This document shows, piece after piece, positions 43,712 to 52,338 of a stretch of DNA of 64,000 nt. The translations under genes and the position numbers were made by a program. The notes under the pieces are model-generated. The model searched no databases and was not told the DNA's origin. It saw only the letters and a list, made by a program, of their open reading frames with translations. This DNA is from Candidatus Poseidoniaceae archaeon. Its GTDB lineage: Archaea; Thermoplasmatota; Poseidoniia; Poseidoniales; Poseidoniaceae. The DNA lies in the NCBI GenBank assembly GCA_016777125.1, contig JADHSC010000001.1:62001-126000 (forward strand). Reading direction: 5' to 3'. The stretch's first letter is position 1. Every line of letters begins with the position of its first letter.

Positions 43712-44752
43712 TCATAGTACGTGCGCCTCGAGTAACTCGGGCGGTAGACCTGCTAGACGTCCACGGACAATCATTCGAAGATCCGTAACTTCCTTGACTT
43801 TCATTGCAACATAGTGAACAATCGGCAACGCAGATACTGGATGGAGGTAGCTCATCCTCTGCATTTGTTGATATTCTCGTGCGTGAAGCCATGTAACAAC
43901 AGCGTCCAAAGATTGTTCTTTTTCAGCGGTCTCCATTGCGGTTTCAAATCCAGCAATATCAAAGCGTGAATTACTTCGAAGAAGGTCCATCATTGCATCT
44001 TTGCCACCATTGGCGACAGAGGATAATGCACGCTTTGGCAATAATCTGCCTCCAGATAAGAGTTCATCAAGAAGATCGTTTCCTTCAATTCCGAAAGCAG
44101 ATGCTTCCAGGACGTTGAGGATGTTTCGATGGTCGATTTCTGTGGACAAGACATTTCGTAAGTATCTTGCATCATTGCTGTTGTGTGAAAGCGAAGTCAT
44201 TGCGTATGAGAAGTAATGTCGGTCAAGAGCATCTTCGTATTGTGCAAGACTTGCATTCTCTGGCAAACTTGTAAGTGCTGAACCGAATGACTTTCTGCGC
44301 ATTTGCAAAGCAGCAGATGGTAAGTCATCTGCACTCTCAAGGATTTTGATCCATGGAGTATTGATTTCATTCAAGTCAGGTAGGATATCCTTCCCGAGTT
44401 TTTCAGAGTCAATGTCGTTCGCAACTGCTCTCAATACTGCTTTGGCATTTTGGTATTCATATCGACCCGTGTAAATCTCAACGATTTTTCGCACTCTTCC
44501 GTTACAATACGAGAGAATCTTTGACAATTCATTCTCGAGATTGTGCGCAAGTGCAGCCTCAACCAAATCGCCACCAGTGTACTTGGAAGCATAGAGGTTG
44601 ATTTCGTTTTGATACCCACTTTCTGCAACAGCATTTGTGAGTTGGTCGGGTGATTGATTGATCAATTGACGAAGTCGGGCTTTGTCCATTAATGCTTGAC
44701 GACGAGCCTTAGCCCGTGCAGCAACATATGGTGTATTCCCCGACAACATCAT
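43712..44752 (-). CDS. atpC: A-type ATP synthase subunit C (V-type d-like)
   Basis: This 346-residue helical protein is the socket linking the rotor shaft to the membrane c-ring. It shows the repeated Y-x-x-A-R-x-x-A-R pattern at the start (TPYVAARAKARRQALMD), NLENELSKILSYCNGRVRKI and EIYTGRYEYQNAKAVLRAVA, and ends with the conserved MKVKEVTDLRMIVRGRLAGL motif. Its place between atpE and atpF with gaps of seven and six bases fits the canonical order. Confidence 0.93.
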   Translation of the reverse strand: MMLSGNTPYVAARAKARRQALMDKARLRQLINQSPDQLTNAVAESGYQNEINLYASKYTGGDLVEAALAHNLENELSKILSYCNGRVRKIVEIYTGRYEYQNAKAVLRAVANDIDSEKLGKDILPDLNEINTPWIKILESADDLPSAALQMRRKSFGSALTSLPENASLAQYEDALDRHYFSYAMTSLSHNSNDARYLRNVLSTEIDHRNILNVLEASAFGIEGNDLLDELLSGGRLLPKRALSSVANGGKDAMMDLLRSNSRFDIAGFETAMETAEKEQSLDAVVTWLHAREYQQMQRMSYLHPVSALPIVHYVAMKVKEVTDLRMIVRGRLAGLPPELLEAHVL

Positions 44753-44759
44753 TCATCCC

Positions 44760-45323
44760 TCATCCAAATAGTGTTTCGTTAATTGCAGCGCGTTCATCGT
44801 TCCACGTTCTGTCAAGAAGTGTATCAAAACGGAAGTCGAATGAAACGGAACCATCTGCAGCTTCCATCATGAAGCCACCAAGTCCGTTAATTTCGTCTCC
44901 GATTGTACGAGAACCTGCTTCTTTCTTCAATGCAGTCGCATCGACAGTAACTGGCCTTAGAACGAAATCCTTTCCAGAAATATCTCCTGCATGCTTCAAC
45001 AAAGATTTCAGTAGAGTTGCTCTTCCCTTCATTCCGGGATCGGCAAGTTGTGCTTTTGCAGCATCATACGTAGCATCCAAGACGCCACGACGTGCAATAA
45101 GCAATTCTTTCTGGTTTCCTTGTCGCGCACTGGCGACCATTTCTTGCGAGATTTGTTCAGCTTCACGCCCAGCACGGGCACTTGCTTCGCCCGAGATGGA
45201 CGATGCCTTTGTTTCTGCTTCACCGACAATTGCATCTGCTTCTGCTTTCGCTTCTTTGAGCATAGCTTTGGCTTGCGCCTCAGCAGATGCAGCGATATCT
45301 TTAGCAAGTGTTTCAAGTGTCAT
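44760..45323 (-). CDS. atpE: A-type ATP synthase subunit E (peripheral stalk)
   Basis: This 187-residue subunit pairs with H in the peripheral stalk that holds the headpiece. The N-terminal half is a long coiled coil of alternating Ala, Lys and Glu (AASAEAQAKAMLKEAKAEAD) with a right-handed-type hendecad pattern; the C-terminal half is a compact alpha/beta head (LGGFMMEAADGSVSFDFRFD, ending LDRTWNDERAAINETLFG). ERxWxxxRxxINxxLF is the family ending. It is 52 bases behind the K subunit and seven ahead of atpC. Confidence 0.92.
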   Translation of the reverse strand: MTLETLAKDIAASAEAQAKAMLKEAKAEADAIVGEAETKASSISGEASARAGREAEQISQEMVASARQGNQKELLIARRGVLDATYDAAKAQLADPGMKGRATLLKSLLKHAGDISGKDFVLRPVTVDATALKKEAGSRTIGDEINGLGGFMMEAADGSVSFDFRFDTLLDRTWNDERAAINETLFG

Positions 45324-45375
45324 ATCATCATCTCCAGCGAATCAACAGACGAGTGTCTGTTGTAACGCCACAACT

Positions 45376-45687
45376 TCATAGGAAGAGTGGCAATGCACCG
45401 AGAATTACAATCGACTCAGGAAGAGCCGTGAAAATGAGTGCAGGACCGAATTTGCTTGAGTCTTCAGCGAGCATACCGACAGCTGCGCTGCCGATGCTTC
45501 CCTGGGAGAACCCAGCGCCGAGACCAGCAAGACCGAGAGCAATTCCTGCTCCCATGTCCTTGCCCCAGCTTTCGGTTGTTTCTGTTGTGTCAGCGTCTGC
45601 TTGAGCAGATACGCCCTGAGCAATCAGGACGAGTGCACCGAGCACGATCATCATTCGTAGGCTTTTCTTTAGGGTATTCTTGTTCAT
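45376..45687 (-). CDS. atpK: A-type ATP synthase subunit K (rotor c-ring)
   Basis: This 103-residue proteolipid forms the membrane rotor. It begins with a signal-peptide-like segment (MNKNTLKKSLRMMIVLGALV, then AQGVSAQADAD) before one hairpin: GAGIALGLAGLGAGFSQGSI, then PALIFTALPESIVILGALP. The ion-binding Glu is in LPESI. Gln in helix 1 and the Ser beside Glu match residues of Na+-binding rotors, but the following Thr and Tyr positions do not. ATG 45687 follows GGAGGTAGAAA; a longer upstream reading would overlap atpI. Two helices, not four, are present per subunit after removal of the leader. Confidence 0.9.
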   Translation of the reverse strand: MNKNTLKKSLRMMIVLGALVLIAQGVSAQADADTTETTESWGKDMGAGIALGLAGLGAGFSQGSIGSAAVGMLAEDSSKFGPALIFTALPESIVILGALPLFL

Positions 45688-45715
45688 ATTTTCTACCTCC
45701 TTAACGTCCAGTGGA

Positions 45716-47773
45716 CTATGAATTCCCCTCAACATGTAGGGGTTGGCCACCGAGCGGGGAATAAGCCCTGCCTGAGCCATCGTAAAACTTGCCCATCCAT
45801 TCCACAAAGTGGAGACGGGCTGCGTGAATAGAAGGTGAGAGGAGGCCGAGTGCTATTGCAAACACTTGGACGCCAATCCAGAGTAAGAAGAAGAGTGGAA
45901 CCATGACGTAATCGCCTGCTGAGACCGCTTCTGTCATGGAGGCAAAGCCCATGTCATTTCCGATTTCAGCGATCTTGACACCAGCGACACCGACTGCCAT
46001 GATTCTCAGATAGGAGAGTGTGTTTGCCAACAATCCAAAGGTCTCGATTGGACCCATGATAACGCCACCAGCCCAGCCAAATCCTTCAAAGATGGCAAGG
46101 GCGATGATAAGCAATACTACCCCTGCTATCATGACGATTGCTGGCACGGTACCTGCAAGGACTTCGTTGTCACCCTTCATGTATCCATAAATGTGGAAGA
46201 ATCCACCGAGAAGAATCATCATCCAACTTCCTTTCTCGAAGAAAGCAGCGACGATTCCGTGTGCCTTCATGACGTTGAAGAATCCAATGATGTATCCAAT
46301 GAGGAGATGAAGAGCACCCAAGTAAACAGAAACCAGTACGTAATCCGTCAAAGCTGTTCCTGCACGATGGAAAGGAACGTAGGTGTGCCCTAGCCCAAGT
46401 GCGCTTGCTATGCTACTTTTCTTGAAACTACCAGTCAGGTCGTATGTCCAATCGTAGAGGCCAATCAGAGGAGATGCATCACCCATGATATGCCCGGTTC
46501 CATCCCAAACAAAGCCAAAGCCTTCTGCAAACAAGAGCCCCCATATCATGCACCAAATACCCATTGACATGAGTACAGTGGTTGCGTTCTTGCCCATTGG
46601 CTCCTTTGCAAAAGGAAGGGAGCGCAACCACAATGCAAGCAATACGATGACGAATCCGTAGCCAAAGTCGCCGAGAATAAGTCCGTAGAGCATTGGAAGG
46701 GTGATCATGATGAAGGTTGTAGGATCAAAGGTCCCATATTTTGGACGGCCAACAAGATCAACAACGAGTTCGAATGGTTCAGCAGCGCCTGAGTTCTTGT
46801 AAGCAACGGGTGGTTCAGGCTCATGGTGATGACTGTCATGGCCATCGTGGCCGTGATGATCGTCGACGTGAGCTTCGATTTCAATGTGGGAAACAAGTCC
46901 TTTGAGAGAGTTGCGGGCTTTGTCTGCATTTGCTGTAGGAACCCATGCATCAAGTGCAAACGCCTGGTTTGAAACAGCCAAAGATGTTGGAGAGGTGTAA
47001 ATCGAATCCTCTCTTTGGAGGTATTCTTCAATAATTACAAGGTCTGAACCATTTTCTTCAGCCCATGCATCGAGCGCCTTCTGGTTCGATTCAGCAGAGG
47101 ACTCTGCCTTTGATATGGCTTCCTTTGTCTCTGTAACTCTTTGGGAAGGGGTTCCCTTTCCTGAAGGAAGTTGAATTGCCTTGGCGTTCAATTCAGCCAA
47201 TGCAATTTGTACAGCTGCTGCATCACTTGGAGCACAGGCAACCGCTACTAGACCTGCTGGACAAAGGTACTCGATTCGAGATGCCATGTCTGCAAAGGCT
47301 TTGTGGGCCTTGGAGGAGTTAGGCGTTTCTGCAACATAGATTTCCACACCTTGATATCCTGAAAGAAGGTCGAGAGATATGTTGAGTGGAGCAAGACGCT
47401 CAAAGACGCGTAGTTGGTCATTAAGGGATGAAATATCTGATTCAGCCTCACGGATTGCTTCGATGTTTTCTAAAGCAGCGTCAACCTTAGAGGACATCTT
47501 CTCTGCAAGTTTCTTTGCATTAGAACTTGAGAGCGCACCTTTAGAGTTGTGAACGGCTATTGAACTACGTACGGCACGAACTTTGAGAAGAAGAGCACTG
47601 ATCATGTCAGCATCTTCGCTTTGAATAGCACGCCCCACGCCGATTCCTTCCTCAAATTGAGTGTAGTCTTCGATGTGAACGCAGCCCAAATCAGAGCATT
47701 TGCGCACGATGTCATGCATTGCATCAACAGGCGCCGCCAGTGTGAGACGGGACATGTCGACAGTTGAGAACAT
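45716..47773 (-). CDS. atpI: A-type ATP synthase subunit I (stator a)
   Basis: This 685-residue subunit forms the ion half-channels facing the c-ring and ties in the peripheral stalks. A cytoplasmic N-half of about 350 residues (start MFSTVDMSRLTLAAPVDAMH, coiled coil, and ALDAWVPTA motif) precedes about seven helices. The channel Arg lies in the helix with NTLSYLRIMAVGVAGVKIAE; LPMLYGLILGDFGYGFVIVL and the final helix are conserved. A His/Asp-rich stretch (HHGHDGHDSHHH) separates the halves. GAAGTGAT precedes ATG 47773; atpH lies nine bases upstream. Confidence 0.95.
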   Translation of the reverse strand: MFSTVDMSRLTLAAPVDAMHDIVRKCSDLGCVHIEDYTQFEEGIGVGRAIQSEDADMISALLLKVRAVRSSIAVHNSKGALSSSNAKKLAEKMSSKVDAALENIEAIREAESDISSLNDQLRVFERLAPLNISLDLLSGYQGVEIYVAETPNSSKAHKAFADMASRIEYLCPAGLVAVACAPSDAAAVQIALAELNAKAIQLPSGKGTPSQRVTETKEAISKAESSAESNQKALDAWAEENGSDLVIIEEYLQREDSIYTSPTSLAVSNQAFALDAWVPTANADKARNSLKGLVSHIEIEAHVDDHHGHDGHDSHHHEPEPPVAYKNSGAAEPFELVVDLVGRPKYGTFDPTTFIMITLPMLYGLILGDFGYGFVIVLLALWLRSLPFAKEPMGKNATTVLMSMGIWCMIWGLLFAEGFGFVWDGTGHIMGDASPLIGLYDWTYDLTGSFKKSSIASALGLGHTYVPFHRAGTALTDYVLVSVYLGALHLLIGYIIGFFNVMKAHGIVAAFFEKGSWMMILLGGFFHIYGYMKGDNEVLAGTVPAIVMIAGVVLLIIALAIFEGFGWAGGVIMGPIETFGLLANTLSYLRIMAVGVAGVKIAEIGNDMGFASMTEAVSAGDYVMVPLFFLLWIGVQVFAIALGLLSPSIHAARLHFVEWMGKFYDGSGRAYSPLGGQPLHVEGNS

Positions 47774-47782
47774 GATATCACT

Positions 47783-48100
47783 TCATTGATTGAGGAGTCT
47801 TTCTACGATGAGAGAAACTGCTGCATCTTGATTCTTTGCAGCATCGCCCTGAACAGCTTCAACGGACTTCGAGCCTTCTTTCTGAACTTTGGTTACGTTC
47901 TTCATTGCCGCTTCTCGGGCTGCATCAAGAGTAGACTTGATTGTAGCCTGGGCATCTTCTGCGGCCTTCGAGACCATATCTGCTGCATCACGTCGAGCAT
48001 CGCTGAGTATTCGACTGGATTCGCTCTGAGCGTCAGAGAGAGTCTTTTCAGCAGCCTGCTCGGCTTTTTTGATGCTCTGGAGGACTTTTTCCATACCCAT
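47783..48100 (-). CDS. atpH: A-type ATP synthase subunit H (peripheral stalk)
   Basis: This protein of about 105 residues is a nearly continuous Ala/Glu/Lys coiled coil (KKAEQAAEKTLSDAQSESSR, DARRDAADMVSKAAEDAQAT), as expected for the H/G-type stalk subunit that pairs with E. It is the first gene of the operon H-I-K-E-C-F-A-B-D, directly upstream of atpI. ATG 48100 or 48094 fits the family; GTG-like extensions to 48109 add only a few residues. The 65 bases between it and the methyltransferase contain no gene and should hold the operon promoter. Confidence 0.88.
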   Translation of the reverse strand: MGMEKVLQSIKKAEQAAEKTLSDAQSESSRILSDARRDAADMVSKAAEDAQATIKSTLDAAREAAMKNVTKVQKEGSKSVEAVQGDAAKNQDAAVSLIVERLLNQ

Positions 48101-48174
48101 TACAACCACTTCGCTTCGACCACCGAGAGGGGGTTTATGAGGCTAATGGAAAGGCCAGTTGACGAAAAAGGACA

Positions 48175-48918
48175 TCACATTGGTTTCTTTCCACGGACTC
48201 GACTCGACATAAGGAAGGGGTACAAAAGGCGGCCAGAAACATTTTCAAAACCCACTTCTATCATCATATTTCGATAATATTTGTTTGTACCATAATAGGT
48301 GTAAGAACGAGCAAGTCCTTTCCAAGGGTGATCTTTGGTCTTTGTAACCCAACGAGCCATCCATTGAACCATAGTGCTCATCCAAATTCTCCCAGCTAAG
48401 CCGTGCAGTGCATTTGCTTTCCCAGCATCACACATAACGAGTTGGCCACCAGGCTTGAGGACACGGAATATTTCTTCAAGCCCTTTCTTCTTATCTTGGA
48501 AATCACGAAACGAAAAGAGACAAAAGACCATATCAAAGGAACTGTCCTCAAGTGGAATTTCTTCAGCAATCGCTTGGACATATGCTGCTGGCGACTCTCC
48601 ACGCTCTTTGCGTGCAGCATCAACTCGCTTTTTGGCAACTTTCAGCATTTCTTCAGAGGGGTCTAAACAAGTAACATCCAATCCCACGAGATCTTCTGCA
48701 AAACTTCCTGGACCACACCCCACTTCGAGAACTTTCATGCCTTTTGAAGCATGGTTGCGGACATTTCGCCTCCAACGCTTGTCCTGACCGAATGTCATTA
48801 ATCGATTCACTCGGTCATAATCGGGAATGGTTGCTTCAAGTTGTTCTTCCAACTCAGTCCAAGCATCCAAATCAATACCAGATGGGTCGTAACCACCTGT
48901 TGCTGCTCGACTTGACAT
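48175..48918 (-). CDS. UbiE/COQ5-like SAM-dependent methyltransferase
   Basis: This 247-residue class I methyltransferase has motif I VLEVGCGPGSFAEDLVG, the post-I acidic residue (VTCLDPSEEML), motif II SFDMVFCLFSFRDF and motif III LEEIFRVLKPGGQLVMCD. The N-terminal IPDYDRVNRLMTFGQDKRWR is characteristic of UbiE/MenG-type quinone methyltransferases. A quinone substrate (menaquinone-like) would match the aerobic respiration seen elsewhere, but is not shown. ATG 48918 gives the family start. It follows the third KaiC-type gene by 55 bases and may be in the same operon. Confidence 0.8.
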   Translation of the reverse strand: MSSRAATGGYDPSGIDLDAWTELEEQLEATIPDYDRVNRLMTFGQDKRWRRNVRNHASKGMKVLEVGCGPGSFAEDLVGLDVTCLDPSEEMLKVAKKRVDAARKERGESPAAYVQAIAEEIPLEDSSFDMVFCLFSFRDFQDKKKGLEEIFRVLKPGGQLVMCDAGKANALHGLAGRIWMSTMVQWMARWVTKTKDHPWKGLARSYTYYGTNKYYRNMMIEVGFENVSGRLLYPFLMSSRVRGKKPM

Positions 48919-48973
48919 GGTTGGTGGCAGGCTCCGCCCTCTTTGGAGGTGTCGCTTCGACCAGTAAACAACT

Positions 48974-49777
48974 TCAAGCAATACGCTCGACAGTTTCTGG
49001 TGTAATACCCTCTTCTGGAGTAACACGGAAAACCAACATTTTCAGATTCTCGGGAGCATTTCTGAACTTAGAAACAATCATCGAGGTTTCGAAATCAGAT
49101 CCAACAGTACGTACTCCAAAGGTGAGAACCATATCAGCAATACTTGCAAGTTCTTGGCGTATTGAAGGAGATAAACCATTGACTGAAACGCTGATCAACA
49201 AAAGGCCACGATACATTTGTGTGTGAGCCTGAAGCATACGAATCATTGCTACAACCCGATTTGGATCATCACGTTGTAAGAAGAAGTCAAGACTGTCAAT
49301 AGCAGCTCTGAAGTATGGCCCTAAAGCCATAATTTCATTGGTCACTTCAGTGAGGTAGTCTTGGTTATTCTCGTCTACGAATCGTGTCTGAGCAAGTCGT
49401 TGAATATCTTCAAGACGGAATCCTTCGAGACGGTAACGGCTTGCTAGAAGTTCACGTTCGAGAACATTTGAGTTGTATTCTTCACCAATTGTGCGAACGT
49501 TAATGTCGAGTGGCCATCCGTATTTCTTGAAAACACGAACAATCTCTGGTTGTCCTTCGTTGGTTGAAATGTAGAGAGTATTTTCGGACTCTTCGGCAGG
49601 AGAAACGTACTGCTTTGCGAATAATTCAGCACCAGAACCCGTTTCAGTAAACGCAACCATTGTAAATCCACGAGGGATTCCTCCGTTCATTTCACCATCG
49701 AACTTAGGGACTCCAAAAGAGCCAACTTGTCCAAAGAATTCTTCATCTTCCTTATCGAATGTAATCTTCTTTTTCAT
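48974..49777 (-). CDS. KaiC-type RecA-fold protein with broken P-loop (third of three)
   Basis: This 267-residue protein keeps the KaiC frame FGVPKFDGEMNGGIPRGFTM at about 21-40, but the P-loop expected next is TETGSGAE (44-51), lacking the Gly-Lys-Thr/Ser needed for nucleotide phosphates. NTLYISTNEGQPEIVRVFKK corresponds to the S/T-E-x-x-x-E segment of KaiC proteins, and ISVSVNGLSPSIRQELASIA to the later helices. ATP hydrolysis is unlikely. It starts 12 bases after the second KaiC-type gene and probably works with it. Homology is inferred from motif layout. Confidence 0.7.
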   Translation of the reverse strand: MKKKITFDKEDEEFFGQVGSFGVPKFDGEMNGGIPRGFTMVAFTETGSGAELFAKQYVSPAEESENTLYISTNEGQPEIVRVFKKYGWPLDINVRTIGEEYNSNVLERELLASRYRLEGFRLEDIQRLAQTRFVDENNQDYLTEVTNEIMALGPYFRAAIDSLDFFLQRDDPNRVVAMIRMLQAHTQMYRGLLLISVSVNGLSPSIRQELASIADMVLTFGVRTVGSDFETSMIVSKFRNAPENLKMLVFRVTPEEGITPETVERIA

Positions 49778-49789
49778 CTAAATCCCTCC

Positions 49790-50380
49790 TCAATGAATGA
49801 CCACTTGCCCACGATCAACAAGGTCAGTACAATACAAATCAAGATTTGAAAGAACCAATGGTGGTGTTTGGTCAGGTACATTTAGGATAATCGAGAGAAC
49901 TTCTCTCTGCCTAAACGTGTTGATGAACGTATGAAGGTATTCAGCAAGCATTCGATCCTCGTTGTAGATTGCAAGCGCATTTACGCTGTCAATGAACACA
50001 AAATTTCTTGCGGAAGAGGTCGTTCGCAGAATATACAATGTCCGTAGAAGGACTGATTCAAGCATAATTGGACTATCAACAAAGTGGATGTTTGAATATT
50101 CCACATCGGTGCCTCCCAGAATACCTGATGAAACAAGGTCGATGAATTGAATGTTTGAAACATCAACGCCGATTGATTCGAAGGCTTGGATAATTTCTAC
50201 TGCGCCTCGGCTTGCAGTAATGTAGACCCCGCCCATTTCGAACATCTGCATCAATGGAAGCATTGTACTTGCAGTAACCATAAATGCATTTGAATTTCCA
50301 CAGCGAACTTGGACGGAACTGTTCAGAGAGATTGTCGATAATTGTTCAGCAATTCTTTGATCGAGTTCAAACATAATCAT
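49790..50380 (-). CDS. KaiC-type RecA-fold protein without P-loop (second of three)
   Basis: This 196-residue protein matches the KaiC/RecA fold only in its beta-strand pattern: GGVYITASRGAVEIIQAFES, then NFVFIDSVNALAIYN at about 126-140 as Walker B-like strand, and LSIILNVPDQTPP at the sensor strand. No Walker A is present: the region holds VRCGNSNAFMVTAST. It overlaps the first KaiC-type gene by four bases (ATGA), a sign of translational coupling and usually of partner subunits. Function is unknown; a non-catalytic partner of an active KaiC-like ATPase is the simplest reading. Confidence 0.68.
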   Translation of the reverse strand: MIMFELDQRIAEQLSTISLNSSVQVRCGNSNAFMVTASTMLPLMQMFEMGGVYITASRGAVEIIQAFESIGVDVSNIQFIDLVSSGILGGTDVEYSNIHFVDSPIMLESVLLRTLYILRTTSSARNFVFIDSVNALAIYNEDRMLAEYLHTFINTFRQREVLSIILNVPDQTPPLVLSNLDLYCTDLVDRGQVVIH

Positions 50381-51156
50381 GCACCCCAGTTAGCGCTATC
50401 AGTTTGAGATCCCCATTTCAACATCGGCGTCAACATGACACCAAGCGGCGTCAGTTCAATAGCGTGTTTCGCCCTACTGTGCGATGTTCCGCGCATCTTT
50501 ACGACCTGCAAGAATCTCAATAAATGGCCCATTCGTTCAACGTCTCCCATGACAACAATTCCATCGGCTATCGCTTCTTCAACACCAAATGAAGACCAAT
50601 GAGCATTTTCTGTCGCTGATGTAATTTCAGAAATCAGGATGGTTGTGCAACCGAGAGTCGCAAGTTTCTTTCCGAGTGTAAACAGGAAATCCCGAATCAG
50701 TTGTTCGGATTTAATCTTGTAACATAGAGTCGTAACTGAATCAATAACCAATCGCGTAACACCGATTGTGTTAACAATATCAGTGATGGATTTGATCAGT
50801 GCGTGAACATCGTCTAGATCAAAAGTTGATTTGTCAAGACCGAGCCAGGAGTAGAGAACGTCCATGTCAAAAACGTTGATCAGGCCTGTATCGACCATAT
50901 TCATGTCAAAGAACGCATATTGGCGGATATTTTCTAAAAGTTTTACCGAGGGTTCAGTTGCAGTAAAGTGAGCACATGCCTCACCGGCGAGAGCGCCACG
51001 AACAAGGAATTCCATAGCCAAAGTGGTTTTTCCAGAACCGCAGGTCCCAGAAGCCAGAACCGTGGAGCCATAGGGAATGCCTCCTCGCAAAATCTCATCC
51101 AATCCATGGATGCCTGTAACACAACGGTCTCGTGAATAAGTGGAAGCGGCTTGCAC
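50377..51156 (-). CDS. KaiC-type ATPase with intact P-loop (first of three)
   Basis: This 259-residue single-domain KaiC/RadA-type ATPase has CVTGIHGLDEILRGGIPYGS, Walker A GTCGSGKT at 37-44 and Walker B TRLVIDSVTTL at about 134-144. The ATEPSVKLLENIRQYAF segment is the KaiC-like switch region. Such single-domain KaiC proteins regulate motility (ArlH/FlaH is one), signalling or transcription in archaea. GTG 51156 is the start. The gene lies 29 bases after the pilin-like lamin-tail protein gene on the same strand and is followed by two P-loop-deficient relatives. Archaellum motor genes (arlI, arlJ) are not adjacent. Confidence 0.82.
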   Translation of the reverse strand: MQAASTYSRDRCVTGIHGLDEILRGGIPYGSTVLASGTCGSGKTTLAMEFLVRGALAGEACAHFTATEPSVKLLENIRQYAFFDMNMVDTGLINVFDMDVLYSWLGLDKSTFDLDDVHALIKSITDIVNTIGVTRLVIDSVTTLCYKIKSEQLIRDFLFTLGKKLATLGCTTILISEITSATENAHWSSFGVEEAIADGIVVMGDVERMGHLLRFLQVVKMRGTSHSRAKHAIELTPLGVMLTPMLKWGSQTDSANWGA

Positions 51157-51185
51157 GGGTATCGTCTATGCTAGTGCCACCGAGT

Positions 51186-52292
51186 TCATGAAGCATTTGT
51201 TACACTCGGAGGCACATCACCGGGTGTTGCAACTTGATTTACATTCCAAGATGCCGAGTTCAACGGGCTACCGCCCTCCCAAACAAGCGCATTATTTATT
51301 CCAAGTAACAATCCTGTTTGACCACCCCACTCCGCTCGAGAATTTGGTAGCGGTTTTGTTTGACCTGGCCGGGTAAATCTCAATTCAATGACACTACTAC
51401 CATCGTCGAGGAGATTCATAGAACCCGTGCCGAGAATGCCGAAGGTACCCAAATCGATCATCTGAGTGGCGTTACCTTGTACTTGAGACGAAATTGAACC
51501 AGTAAATAATGCGGTTGAATAACCGCTTATCACTCCACTTTGGAACAAAACATTGTTTGTTGAACTTGGAGAGGTCACATTGAGAGACCATCCAAAGAGG
51601 CTTGTTGCAAAGGAATTGTCATTGTAAATTTCAATCCATTCAGGGCCCCCTCCAATCGGGCGAGCCATTACTTCGGTTAGCACAAGATTCTCGCTTTGCC
51701 TTCCCGCATCATGAACTTGTAAAGTAACGATAACGAGTTCGCCCGACATACGCACGATACTTGAGGCCGTAGATGCCATTCGAGCTGAATTAATATCTGA
51801 GCCTCCCTCGAAAAGGACGAGGCCAACACGAGTAGTGTTTGTGGAGGTCTGGACACTGATATGCAAATAGGCGCTCAGGTCTTCAGCAAGACCAAGCCCT
51901 TCGGAAAAGGATTCGAGCGTCACATTCGACAATGCTTTGAGTCGATTTTCATCGAGTTCCCCTGCCAAAATAAGGCCGGTTTGAACACGCCCCTTTTGCA
52001 AGTCCTCGGCACTTACATCGTCCCAATCTGATGTTGAGTTCGTATGGTCTAATTCGCCATTTTCTAGCGCAGGAACGTACCAGCCCGAATCGCCAACAAG
52101 GCGGTCCAGTGCAAACACTGTAGCTTGGTCAACTTGGTCGATTTCTGTATCATTCGATCCCATTTCAAGTTGGGCGAGAGACATAAACGCAGTTAATATC
52201 ATGAGGAAAAGTGTGAACGCTGAGAGGAATTCAATCACTGCTGTTAAGCCTCTCTCATCTGAGCGAATGCACGTGTGCCCAGACTCCTCCAT
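51186..52292 (-). CDS. Type IV pilin-like protein with lamin-tail domain
   Basis: This 368-residue protein begins with a class III (prepilin-like) signal: SDERG followed by LTAVIEFLSAFTLFLMILTA, where cleavage after Gly15 would leave a hydrophobic helix with the Glu found near the start of pilins. An external beta-rich body follows, then a lamin-tail domain (LTD) from about 202 to 345, marked by LVLTEVMARPIGGGPEWIEI, FGWSLNVTSPSS and FTRPGQTKPL. LTDs are immunoglobulin-like folds on many secreted prokaryotic proteins. It would be exported and assembled or held at the surface. It heads the operon with three KaiC-type genes, and is divergent from the large surface protein. Confidence 0.72.
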   Translation of the reverse strand: MEESGHTCIRSDERGLTAVIEFLSAFTLFLMILTAFMSLAQLEMGSNDTEIDQVDQATVFALDRLVGDSGWYVPALENGELDHTNSTSDWDDVSAEDLQKGRVQTGLILAGELDENRLKALSNVTLESFSEGLGLAEDLSAYLHISVQTSTNTTRVGLVLFEGGSDINSARMASTASSIVRMSGELVIVTLQVHDAGRQSENLVLTEVMARPIGGGPEWIEIYNDNSFATSLFGWSLNVTSPSSTNNVLFQSGVISGYSTALFTGSISSQVQGNATQMIDLGTFGILGTGSMNLLDDGSSVIELRFTRPGQTKPLPNSRAEWGGQTGLLLGINNALVWEGGSPLNSASWNVNQVATPGDVPPSVTNAS

Positions 52293-52338
52293 ACCAACAC
52301 CAACACAAACGAAGTCATGAACGTTGCCGAACCATCAA

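Noticed and set aside
50377..51156. Archaellum gene arlH
   Set aside because: arlI, arlJ and archaellin genes are absent nearby, so only the broader KaiC-type label is supported.
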